Of a DNA stretch of 64,000 bases, positions 32,994 to 38,759 are shown piece by piece. Source of the stretch: JACCTI01 sp038237435 (GTDB taxonomy: Bacteria > Verrucomicrobiota > Verrucomicrobiia > Chthoniobacterales > UBA10450). Under the pieces are notes generated by a model that ran no database searches, was not told where the DNA came from, and worked only from the letters and a program-made list of their open reading frames with translations. The translations under genes and the position numbers were made by a program. Each line of letters starts with the position of its first letter. Position 1 is the first letter of the stretch. The stretch is from NCBI GenBank assembly GCA_038237435.1, contig JBBRYT010000007.1, positions 62,001 through 126,000 on the forward strand, given 5' to 3'.

Positions 32994-33725
32994 TTAGGCC
33001 GAGACGCCGGCCATCTCGACTTCCTCGCGCTGGCGCGCTTCGCCCGTGGCGGAAACGATTGAGTCGACCAGCTTCTGCAATACAACGCGAATCGCCCGAA
33101 TCGCGTCGTCGTTTCCGGCAATTGGATAATCGATCAGCTCCGGATCCGCATTCGTATCGACGACCGCCACTGTCGGAATTCCCAAACGCTTCGCCTCATT
33201 AACCGCATTCTGTTCGCGCGTCGTGTCGATGATCACCATCGCGTCCGGCAACTTCTGCATTTCTAAAATCCCATCAAGATTTCGGCGCAGCTTGGCCGCT
33301 TCGCGATTCAAAGCCGCCAATTCCTGCTTGCCCATCTTCTTGTAATCAGGCGATTGCTCGATCTCCTCGATATACTTCAAACGACCAATGCTCTTCCGGA
33401 TCGTCGCCAGATTCGTAAGGGTCCCGCCCAGCCAACGCTGGTTCACATAAAATTGTCCACAAGCCTGCGCCGCTTCCTTGATCGCTTCCTGCGCCTGCTT
33501 CTTGCAACCAACAAAAAGAATCTTCCCGCCACGCCGCGTCACTTCCTGGAGAAAATCGGTCGCGCGCTCCAACTGCTTCACCGTCTCATCGAGATTGATG
33601 ATGTAGATCTGATTACGCTTCTCGAAAATGAACGGCTTCATCTTCGGATTCCACCGCTTGGTCTGGTGACCAAAATGGACACCGGCTTCGAGCAATTCAG
33701 GAACTAATTCAGTCATTGATGCCAT
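32994..33725 (-). CDS. rpsB: 30S ribosomal protein S2
   Basis: About 243 residues. Start chosen at 33725 (MASMTELVPELLEAGVHFGH); a Met three codons later is equally possible. S2 joins the 30S subunit late and helps recruit S1. Signatures: AGVHFGHQTKRWNPKMKPFI, RNQIYIINLDETVKQLERAT, VNQRWLGGTLTNLATI, AMVIIDTTREQNAVNEAKRL, GIPTVAVVDTNADPELIDYP and IAGNDDAIRAIRVV. The leader contains a hairpin followed by a T-run (33741-33760), which suggests attenuation or autoregulation. tsf follows downstream. Confidence 0.96.
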   Translation of the reverse strand: MASMTELVPELLEAGVHFGHQTKRWNPKMKPFIFEKRNQIYIINLDETVKQLERATDFLQEVTRRGGKILFVGCKKQAQEAIKEAAQACGQFYVNQRWLGGTLTNLATIRKSIGRLKYIEEIEQSPDYKKMGKQELAALNREAAKLRRNLDGILEMQKLPDAMVIIDTTREQNAVNEAKRLGIPTVAVVDTNADPELIDYPIAGNDDAIRAIRVVLQKLVDSIVSATGEARQREEVEMAGVSA

Positions 33726-33740
33726 AGGTAAAAACGTGAG

Positions 33741-33760
33741 CGCTCCGCGCAAGCGGAGCG
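33741..33760 (-). promoter_or_regulatory. rpsB: Leader hairpin plus T-run upstream of rpsB
   Basis: CGCTCCGC / GCGGAGCG form a perfect eight-pair stem with a four-base loop. On the minus strand it is followed by TCACGTTTTTACC and the start codon 15 bases downstream of the stem. This is a terminator-like structure inside the leader, a plausible S2 autoregulation or attenuation site. Confidence 0.6.
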
Positions 33761-33830
33761 GACGTGGAAGATGCCGCAAACCGAGCGGTTGGCAACCGGA
33801 AATTCCGGCGCTTAGTGCCGCTGCTCTAGC

Positions 33831-34127
33831 TCAGGGAAACGACACCCCTGTAAACTTGAAGGTCGTTCCCGGTGTGTTCGTAAACGAGTAGATACCCGCT
33901 GATGTTTCTGTCAGCGTTCCTGGAGCCGGTTACCAGGTGGGGCTGACAAGAGTGCTCGTATACTCGACTCGATATGCCGTGGCCGGCGTTCCCGCGAACA
34001 CAATACGAATGGTCGTAGTGGTTGGCTTATCGATGCTAAGAATTTTCGCCGCGTCCCTATAGTTAGACACCAGCCGCCGTTGATCGAGCCCGAATCGCCG
34101 AATGAATCGTCCAGGACGCATCGGCAC
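33831..34127 (-). pseudogene. Remnant of an exoprotein C-terminal domain with an internal stop
   Basis: Read on the minus strand, the segment AAKILSIDKPTTTTIRIVFA, GTPATAYRVEYTSTLVSPTW looks like the usual C-terminal beta domain of Verrucomicrobia exoproteins. It is cut by TAA (33930-33932) and resumes in the same frame as PAPGTLTETSAGIYSFTNTP, then GTTFKFTGVSFP and a stop at 33831. No matching N-terminal part is found upstream. So it is the decayed tail of a larger gene. Confidence 0.6.
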
Positions 34128-34170
34128 TCATGCTCGTGCTCCTACTCCTTCTCGAAATTTTTGAGCCGCG

Positions 34171-34488
34171 CTAAATCGCTCTCGTCCCACGACAAGTCGG
34201 ATAGGTACTGCAACCCCAAAACTCCGATCCGGCATTAACGCCGCGCTTTGCCTTTCGTCTTACCATAAGCGAGTTGCATGAAGAACAGTGCGGAGCATTA
34301 GCCGCGTCCGTCTGCATTTGTCTAAGAGCCCGAGTCTTTCCAATGCTCTTCCCGAGACGTACGGCACGACGCTCGAGCCATTTCACGGCTGCGCCGAGCA
34401 CGCTGCCAACGATGGCGCACCCGATAAGAATCGGCACCACCATCGCGAAAAGAGAATGAATCAGTTGATCGAGCGCTGGATTTCCCAT
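34171..34488 (-). CDS. Membrane-anchored topoisomerase-type C4 zinc-finger protein
   Basis: About 105 residues from the Met at 34488, where a membrane segment follows (HSLFAMVVPILIGCAIVGSV); an open frame reaches back to 34578. The C-terminal 40 residues are a zf-C4_Topoisom finger: PHCSSCNSLMVRRKAKRGVN, GSEFWGCSTYPTCRGTRAI, with four Cys. Such fingers end topoisomerase I and NERD-type nuclease proteins and bind single-stranded DNA. Here the finger is alone with a membrane helix. A possible NERD-type remnant lies 1.4 kb upstream (35915), so this may be part of a once larger gene, or an independent small protein. Confidence 0.65.
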   Translation of the reverse strand: MGNPALDQLIHSLFAMVVPILIGCAIVGSVLGAAVKWLERRAVRLGKSIGKTRALRQMQTDAANAPHCSSCNSLMVRRKAKRGVNAGSEFWGCSTYPTCRGTRAI

Positions 34489-34608
34489 GCAGCACTTGCT
34501 GCTGATTTCGTGCCAGCGAATCGAATCTCTCTGCGCCTCGTCACTCGCTACTTGTTCGCGTTTGGACGAACCCGCCATGAGGCGCGTCTCAAAGAAAGGC
34601 CGTTGCGA

Positions 34609-35349
34609 CTATCGCGTCGAGCGCAAGCGCATCCCTGGGACGCGTTGCATACCCAAGACGCCGGCCAAGCCGAGGGAAAGCAGCAAGACACTGGTGCCAC
34701 TCTCGGGAGCAGCAACCGGAGCCGCCACCACCGGCCCGCTGGCAGAAAAATAACCGAAAGCATTGGCCGTGTCCGGGCTGAAGCGGCTGTTAGAATACAC
34801 ACCGAGGTCTCCCACAGTGGCAAAGCTGCTTGCGTTCGTCGAGACGATCAGCACGTCGGAAATCAAGCCTCCGGTCAGCCCGGCAGAGAAGTTAAAGCCG
34901 ACCGCGTTGTCACTATAAAGATCAATGAAACGTTGAGCGGAAGCAGGCACAACCGTGCCGTTGGTAAAGCCCGCCGCGGACGGGAGACTGGATCCGTCGG
35001 GACGGTAGCCCACGCTGGTCGCGTAACTGCCGAAGTCCCCGACAAAAACCTGGCTGAACGAAGCCGTTGAGCTGTTCGTCTTGAGCTGAAAGTAGAAATC
35101 CACCGCGCCGAAACTGTTCCGGAATATAGCTTCCTGCAGGACGAAATCGATCACCCGGGTACCATCAAAATACTGTGCCGAGAAACTGTTCTGTGCCAGG
35201 AAAGTGCCCGGGGTGGCGACGATAAGCGCCGGCACAACCGTCTGGCCGGTAGTCACCGGGACAGTCCCGGGGAGTTGCTGGCTAAAGGCGAGTGCCGGGG
35301 CCAGGGTTACGATCGCGGCAGTGAGGAGAAGGCTTTGTTTGATTGTCAT
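34609..35349 (-). CDS. Secreted protein with PEP-CTERM/VPDSG-type sorting tail
   Basis: 246 residues: signal peptide MTIKQSLLLTAAIVTLAPAL, a beta-rich Gly/Ser/Thr/Ala-rich body (SFSAQYFDGTRVIDFVLQEA, VDFYFQLKTNSSTASFSQVF), and a C-terminal sorting signal made of the short motif APESGTS, a hydrophobic helix (VLLLSLGLAGVLGM) and a basic end (RVPGMRLRSTR). This is the pattern recognised by exosortases, which release the protein to the surface or into the exopolysaccharide matrix. No exosortase gene is in the window. Function of the body unknown. Confidence 0.8.
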   Translation of the reverse strand: MTIKQSLLLTAAIVTLAPALAFSQQLPGTVPVTTGQTVVPALIVATPGTFLAQNSFSAQYFDGTRVIDFVLQEAIFRNSFGAVDFYFQLKTNSSTASFSQVFVGDFGSYATSVGYRPDGSSLPSAAGFTNGTVVPASAQRFIDLYSDNAVGFNFSAGLTGGLISDVLIVSTNASSFATVGDLGVYSNSRFSPDTANAFGYFSASGPVVAAPVAAPESGTSVLLLSLGLAGVLGMQRVPGMRLRSTR

Positions 35350-35584
35350 GGGGGGGATAGAGGACCCCTCTCATAGCAGGTGGAAGACTAATGTCTACTT
35401 ATCATTCTGGGCCCGAGCCTATCGTGGTCGCAGCAAAGCCGAATGAGCGAGTGAGACGAGCGACATTCACAACGAACTAACCGCTATCTTCGTCACGATC
35501 ATAAAACGCTTCAAAGCAATCTAAATTTCATCCTTCTAGAGCGCACTTGTCAGAACGCAGCGGATTCCTCATCATGGGTCGTTT

Positions 35585-35878
35585 ATGAAACGATCACTCC
35601 CGTTCCTTCTCGCTTTTCTCATTAGCTGGAGCGCCGCGCTTCCCGCCATGCACGCTGCCGGGAGTGAGCGCGAGAACAAACGGTTGCAGGAAGGCAAGGT
35701 CACGAAAAACGAGGCCCAGCATCTCGTGCTCCAGAAATTCCCCGGCGCCAAAATCAAAAAGTGTGTCCTCATCCAGGACAAAGGTCACGGCGTCTGGATG
35801 CTCGACGTGGTCAAAGCCGGAACCCTCGAGACCAGCAAAGTCCAGGTCGACGGCCTTAGCGGTAAAATCCTGCCATAA
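35585..35878 (+). CDS. Small secreted PepSY-domain protein
   Basis: 97 residues: signal peptide MKRSLPFLLAFLISWSAALPA, then a PepSY-like domain: KVTKNEAQHLVLQKFPGAKI, KKCVLIQDKGHGVWMLDVVK, SKVQVDGLSGKILP. PepSY domains inhibit peptidases or bind ligands in the periplasm. The domain is single and of normal size. It stands alone; a small hairpin lies 28 bases downstream. Confidence 0.8.
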   Translation: MKRSLPFLLAFLISWSAALPAMHAAGSERENKRLQEGKVTKNEAQHLVLQKFPGAKIKKCVLIQDKGHGVWMLDVVKAGTLETSKVQVDGLSGKILP

Positions 35879-35905
35879 GCCGGTGGCCTGCACTGCCGTG
35901 TAGAG

Positions 35906-35922
35906 GCGGGTGTGTCACCCGC
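35906..35922. terminator. Short hairpin after the PepSY gene
   Basis: GCGGGTG / CACCCGC form a seven-pair stem with a three-base loop (TGT). No T-run follows on the + strand, so it is a weak terminator candidate or a small repeat. It also covers the stop codon of the remnant at 35915. Confidence 0.4.
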
Positions 35923-36103
35923 AAGAGTTATTAGCTAGCCCTTTCGCCGAGCGCTCCAGGTGCGAGGCGATCAGCCTGATCTCTGATCGTCTCAGTTCGG
36001 GCTGTTGCTGCTCAAAGTACCTAACGAGTCGTTCCGGTGTAAAGACGCGCGCATCGGTCGTCCGCCATTCGTCCTTGATTTTCCAGTCACCGACGAAAAC
36101 AAC
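35915..36103 (-). pseudogene. Fragment resembling the C-terminal part of a NERD-type nuclease domain
   Basis: Open on the minus strand as VVFVGDWKIKDEWRTTDARV, FTPERLVRYFEQQQPELRRS, EIRLIASHLERSAKGLANN and a stop at 35915, but with no start or upstream partner in frame. The pattern of strand, P-x-R-L-V-R-Y and following helix recalls the end of NERD (nuclease-related) domains, which are often followed by a C4 zinc finger like that at 34171. The family assignment is tentative. It contains a nine-base copy of the dispersed motif (36020). Confidence 0.4.
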
Positions 36104-36124
36104 TAGCGGCTTTACTCAGTTCAT

Positions 36125-36532
36125 CAACGAGATAGTCTGGAAGAGGCAGTCGTTTCCGGCAAGAGAGGATCACGCCCGGTTGCTGATTTGGGTGTCGCAA
36201 TCACATCTGAGCGGGGTCAAGACCGCCAACAGCGCTCTGGCTGCTTACCTGCGCACCCGAAAGCCGCCAGCGAGTGGCGATTGGATCGGACAGGTTGGTA
36301 ATTTCTTCTCGATCGAATTTCGACGGCGACCTTTCTGGATCCCGACGGTGAATTCTTTAAGAACAACACGGACAGAATTTCGCAAGCTGAGATGTTTGCC
36401 GGTATGAAACGATTATTCAAGGGGAACAAGGTCGAGGCGGTACGTCACTTCCAAGATTGCGTCGCCCAGAAGCAAACCAATTACATCGACAGCTATATAG
36501 CCCAGGCCGAACTAGAGCAGTTGAACCAATAG
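36125..36532 (+). pseudogene. Decayed C-terminal part of a TPR/caspase-like protein
   Basis: One frame reads LLIWVSQSHLSGVKTANSAL, AAYLRTRKPPASGDWIGQVG and then, after a frame change near 36300, the next reads FLLDRISTATFLDPDGEFFK, NNTDRISQAEMFAGMKRLFK, GNKVEAVRHFQDCVAQKQTN, YIDSYIAQAELEQLNQ and a stop at 36532. The second half resembles the last TPR-like helices of a soil-bacterial protein group that often carries caspase-like or TPR domains (from memory). It has no start and a frameshift, so it is a relic. The left boundary is approximate. Confidence 0.55.
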
Positions 36533-36651
36533 AGCGATCTCTTTCGCTTCGGATGTTAGTAGGACGCTAACTCTTGAGTAAAAGTGATGAGAGCTTATTG
36601 CCCCAAGTCTCCAAAGCGCAGTCTCGATTTGCGGATATCTAAGGGTGCTTT

Positions 36652-36729
36652 GGAATACCGACAGAATATTTGCTGCTGGTAAGATGGAAGCTCAGAGCCA
36701 GCTCCATGATCATCGGCCCGCGCCGCAGC
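36652..36729. repeat. 78-bp repeat, copy 1 (copy 2 at 37192-37269)
   Basis: The two copies are exactly 540 bases apart, without gaps, and differ at about 10 positions (roughly 88% identical by eye). On the minus strand both read as a similar peptide end (MIMELALSFHLTSSKYSVGI and MIIDLPLSFHLNCSKYSVGI), with several synonymous changes, and both close with TAG. This hints at a once-coding sequence. Each copy lies just downstream of a tiny lysine-rich gene on the minus strand. Confidence 0.75.
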
Positions 36730-36750
36730 GTGAAGCAGAACGAGGTCGTC

Positions 36751-36912
36751 CTAGACGGAAGTAGTCTCGCGCTGCTCGCCCTCTCCGCTCGAAGCATCCC
36801 CTGTCTTAACCGGGAGAGCATTGTCCAATTTTCGCTGTTTCTTCGCTTCTTTCTTCTTCTGCTTCTCCAGCTCTTTTCGGCGCTTTTCCCCTGAGTAATT
36901 TGGTTTGGCCAT
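36751..36912 (-). CDS. 53-residue lysine-rich protein (MAKPNYS type)
   Basis: MAKPNYSGEKRRKELEKQKK, then KEAKKQRKLDNALPVKTGDA and SSGEGEQRETTSV. A basic helical first half and an acidic second half. Nearly identical N-termini (M-x-K-P-N-Y-S-x-E-K-R) occur in many short conserved proteins of Gram-negative bacteria, so the gene is very likely real (from memory, no search). The stop is 22 bases from repeat copy 1. It is followed upstream by another tiny gene on the same strand. Function unknown; RNA or ribosome binding is only a guess. Confidence 0.75.
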   Translation of the reverse strand: MAKPNYSGEKRRKELEKQKKKEAKKQRKLDNALPVKTGDASSGEGEQRETTSV

Positions 36913-36949
36913 AATCTAATCCAGACAGCCGCTCGGGCGTAGACCAGAT

Positions 36950-37075
36950 CTACCTCTTCGGTTTCGGCACATTCTTCGCGGCTACGGCAGCGCTCCTCTG
37001 CTGCGTCGCGCTGTTGGCTTTCGCTTTTTGTTGCGCCTTCTGTTTCTGATTCGCTTTCGGTGATTTGTCGCCCAT
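36950..37075 (-). CDS. 41-residue basic protein (MGDKSPKANQKQ type)
   Basis: MGDKSPKANQKQKAQQKAKA, then NSATQQRSAAVAAKNVPKPK and a final R. A short, lysine/glutamine/alanine-rich protein of a widespread uncharacterised family beginning MGDKSPKA (recalled, not searched). It contains no hydrophobic segment, so it is probably disordered or nucleic-acid binding. It lies 37 bases upstream of the 53-residue gene on the same strand, so the two probably form a transcript. Confidence 0.75.
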   Translation of the reverse strand: MGDKSPKANQKQKAQQKAKANSATQQRSAAVAAKNVPKPKR

Positions 37076-37191
37076 GATGCACCAAGGCTCCGCCTCGACA
37101 CGCCCGGTGTCAACGTGGCCATCCCGGCTAGCTTAGACAATCATTCGTCATTAGGGGTCAGAGCTCTGAGATCGTCAGCTACGAATGGGTT

Positions 37192-37269
37192 GGGATACCG
37201 ACGGAATATTTGCTGCAGTTAAGATGGAAGCTCAGGGGCAGGTCGATGATCATCGACCCGCGCCGCAGC
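37192..37269. repeat. 78-bp repeat, copy 2
   Basis: Second copy of the repeat at 36652-36729, 540 bases away and in the same orientation. It lies downstream of the 57-residue gene on the minus strand, as copy 1 lies downstream of the 53-residue gene. Confidence 0.75.
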
Positions 37270-37377
37270 CTCCGAGATATCTGGGAGGCTCTTCGCGGTA
37301 TTGCGAAATCCTTTCGGAATCGCTTTAAGTGTCCTCGGCGGCGCCTAGATGGATCCCGATCTGGGCTAACTCAGAGA

Positions 37378-37551
37378 CTACGGCTTCCGCGTAATACTGA
37401 AGGGATTAAAGGTGACCTTGCCGGCACCTGCTCCAGTAGATTGCGAGCCAATACTACTACTTGGCGCTGCGTCCCCGCCTTTCGGGTTTTTCGCAGGCTT
37501 AAGGTCTCGCACCTTACTTGCCTTCGTGGCTTCCTTTTTCTTATCTGGCAT
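37378..37551 (-). CDS. 57-residue protein with DLKPxKxxKGG motif
   Basis: MPDKKKEATKASKVRDLKPA, then KNPKGGDAAPSSSIGSQSTG and AGAGKVTFNPFSITRKP. GGGAAGG, six bases before the ATG, is a good ribosome-binding site. A lysine-rich start, a DLKPAKNPKGG block and a Gly/Ser tail are seen in many tiny uncharacterised proteins of soil bacteria; the Gly-Gly after the conserved block recalls leader peptides of modified-peptide systems, but no maturation enzyme is nearby. Function unknown. Confidence 0.65.
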   Translation of the reverse strand: MPDKKKEATKASKVRDLKPAKNPKGGDAAPSSSIGSQSTGAGAGKVTFNPFSITRKP

Positions 37552-37650
37552 CTTCGACCTTCCCTTACCCGGATGCTGGGCTTACCTCTGAGCACTGTGA
37601 AGTCCGCTTGAGTAGCAACTTCGCCACCCACCTTAGCTACTAATGTAAAG

Positions 37651-37672
37651 CATCGTAAGCGGCTTACGATAA
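37651..37672. repeat. 22-bp palindromic repeat, copy 1 of 3
   Basis: Arms ATCGTAAGC (37652-37660) and GCTTACGAT (37662-37670) around a single central G. Related copies lie at 37803-37824 (left arm changed to ATCATAACC) and 37974-37995 (left arm ATCGTAAAC). The right half CGGCTTACGATAA is identical in all three. Copies are about 152 and 171 bases apart and in the same orientation. Confidence 0.8.
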
Positions 37673-37802
37673 CAGGATCGCGCGCGCACATGAAGCCATT
37701 GGTATCCGTCTCCACACCTATCACCCGCTTCTTTGTCCCGATCCGCTTGAGCACATGAACACTTTAAGCATTCTAATTTGCTTCCCAGTTGCCATGTTGA
37801 TG

Positions 37803-37824
37803 CATCATAACCGGCTTACGATAA
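37803..37824. repeat. 22-bp palindromic repeat, copy 2 of 3
   Basis: Left arm ATCATAACC is changed at two positions from copy 1; the right arm CGGCTTACGATAA is kept. The right half is therefore more conserved than the palindrome. Confidence 0.75.
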
Positions 37825-37973
37825 TGACTGGTCTCGATGCCCCAGCCAACCATTGCCCCTTTCTAAGAACCTGCTCGCGGAAGCGATCAAGTTATTCCGT
37901 CGATCGATCCCAACATCATTGCCGCGCCACAGTCCGTTACTGTTATTTTCAACGCGCGACTTACACAGTTATG

Positions 37974-37995
37974 CATCGTAAACGGCTTACGATAA
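37974..37995. repeat. 22-bp palindromic repeat, copy 3 of 3
   Basis: Left arm ATCGTAAAC, right arm CGGCTTACGATAA; like copy 2 it is preceded by TGCATC. It lies about 140 bases from the end of the cobalamin adenosyltransferase gene. Confidence 0.75.
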
Positions 37996-38132
37996 CTGTT
38001 ATTTCCGTTCGCTCGCGGGCGCCGGTGCTGATATACGTTACTCAAAGCGGTCAGGCTAGCGACGCGTCGTTTTCGCTCGTTAGGAATATTCGGGTGCGTT
38101 TGGTTGATCGGTGCAGAAACGATCCCCGACAC

Positions 38133-38687
38133 TCAGTGCGACCCGCCGGGCTTTTTGGTCAGCTCGGCGTAGCGCGCCAGCAACCAGCAGAGATCGGACA
38201 GTCGGTTTAGATAACGCAGGATCTCGGGGTTGACCGCCTGCTCAGACCTCTCCGCCAGCATCGCCACTCGCCGCTCGCCGCGGCGGCAGGTAGTTCGCGC
38301 AACATCGAGCACGGCGGATAGGTGTGTGCTGCCCGGGATGGCCCAGCCTTTGTAGTGGAGTAGCTTGTTTTTCTCGAGGTCGTCAATCAGAGCCGTCAGT
38401 CGATCTACCATTGCCGACGACGTGAGTTTGTAGCCGTCCTTTTGATAACGCGGAAGGTCTTCTGCCGCGGTCGCAAGCTCTCCCATAACGAGAATGAGGT
38501 CCTTCTGGATCGCGAGAACCTCATCGGCGATGAATTGATCGTTGGCGGTCACACGAACCACTCCGAGCGCTGAATTTAATTCATCGACGCAGCCATAGGC
38601 ATCGACGCGAGGATCGCTCTTTGGCACACGCCGTCCATACATGAGAGAGGTCTCGCCTGCGTCGCCCGTTTTGGTTGCGATCGACAT
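38133..38687 (-). CDS. pduO: PduO-type cob(I)alamin adenosyltransferase
   Basis: 184 residues. It transfers the adenosyl group of ATP to cob(I)alamin, giving coenzyme B12. The N-terminal ATP-binding motif is ATKTGDAGETSLMYGRRVPK, followed by SDPRVDAYGCVDELNSALGV. The later ARTTCRRGERRVAML and NPEILRYLNRLSDLCWLLAR segments form the trimer active site. Length and motifs match the human MMAB/PduO family. It is separated from rpoC by a hairpin and a dispersed motif copy (38750). No B12 biosynthesis genes or cobalamin riboswitch are visible nearby. Confidence 0.93.
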   Translation of the reverse strand: MSIATKTGDAGETSLMYGRRVPKSDPRVDAYGCVDELNSALGVVRVTANDQFIADEVLAIQKDLILVMGELATAAEDLPRYQKDGYKLTSSAMVDRLTALIDDLEKNKLLHYKGWAIPGSTHLSAVLDVARTTCRRGERRVAMLAERSEQAVNPEILRYLNRLSDLCWLLARYAELTKKPGGSH

Positions 38688-38699
38688 GTCTTAAAATGC

Positions 38700-38733
38700 G
38701 AATGACGAATCAGCTCTCGCCAATTCGTCATTC
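38700..38733 (-). terminator. Hairpin downstream of rpoC
   Basis: GAATGACGAAT and ATTCGTCATTC form a perfect 11-pair stem with a 12-base loop; on the minus strand GCATTTTAAG follows. It probably ends the rplA-rplJ-rplL-rpoB-rpoC transcript ahead of the adenosyltransferase gene. Confidence 0.65.
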
Positions 38734-38759
38734 CACATTTCTTGAATTTGCCTAACGAG

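Larger units (their letters stand above)
37552..38132. other. 580-base region without a clear gene, three palindromic repeats
   Basis: No frame in this stretch has a convincing protein. It contains the three 22-bp palindromes listed separately and a nine-base copy of the dispersed motif (38076). Base composition is less GC-rich than the neighbouring genes. Confidence 0.6.

Noticed and set aside
36639..37085. 148-codon frame on the minus strand over the tiny genes
   Set aside because: It reads through two better-supported short genes in another frame and has a skewed Arg/Ser/Glu composition typical of a shadow frame; only its end (the 78-bp repeat) may once have been coding.
37651..37995. The three palindromic repeats as a CRISPR array
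   Set aside because: Only three copies with diverging left halves and spacers of 130-150 bases; no cas genes in the window.
37755..38210. Open frame on + covering the palindromic repeats
   Set aside because: It overlaps the end of the adenosyltransferase gene on the other strand, has erratic composition, and its repeated LTIxT segments are only the palindromes translated.
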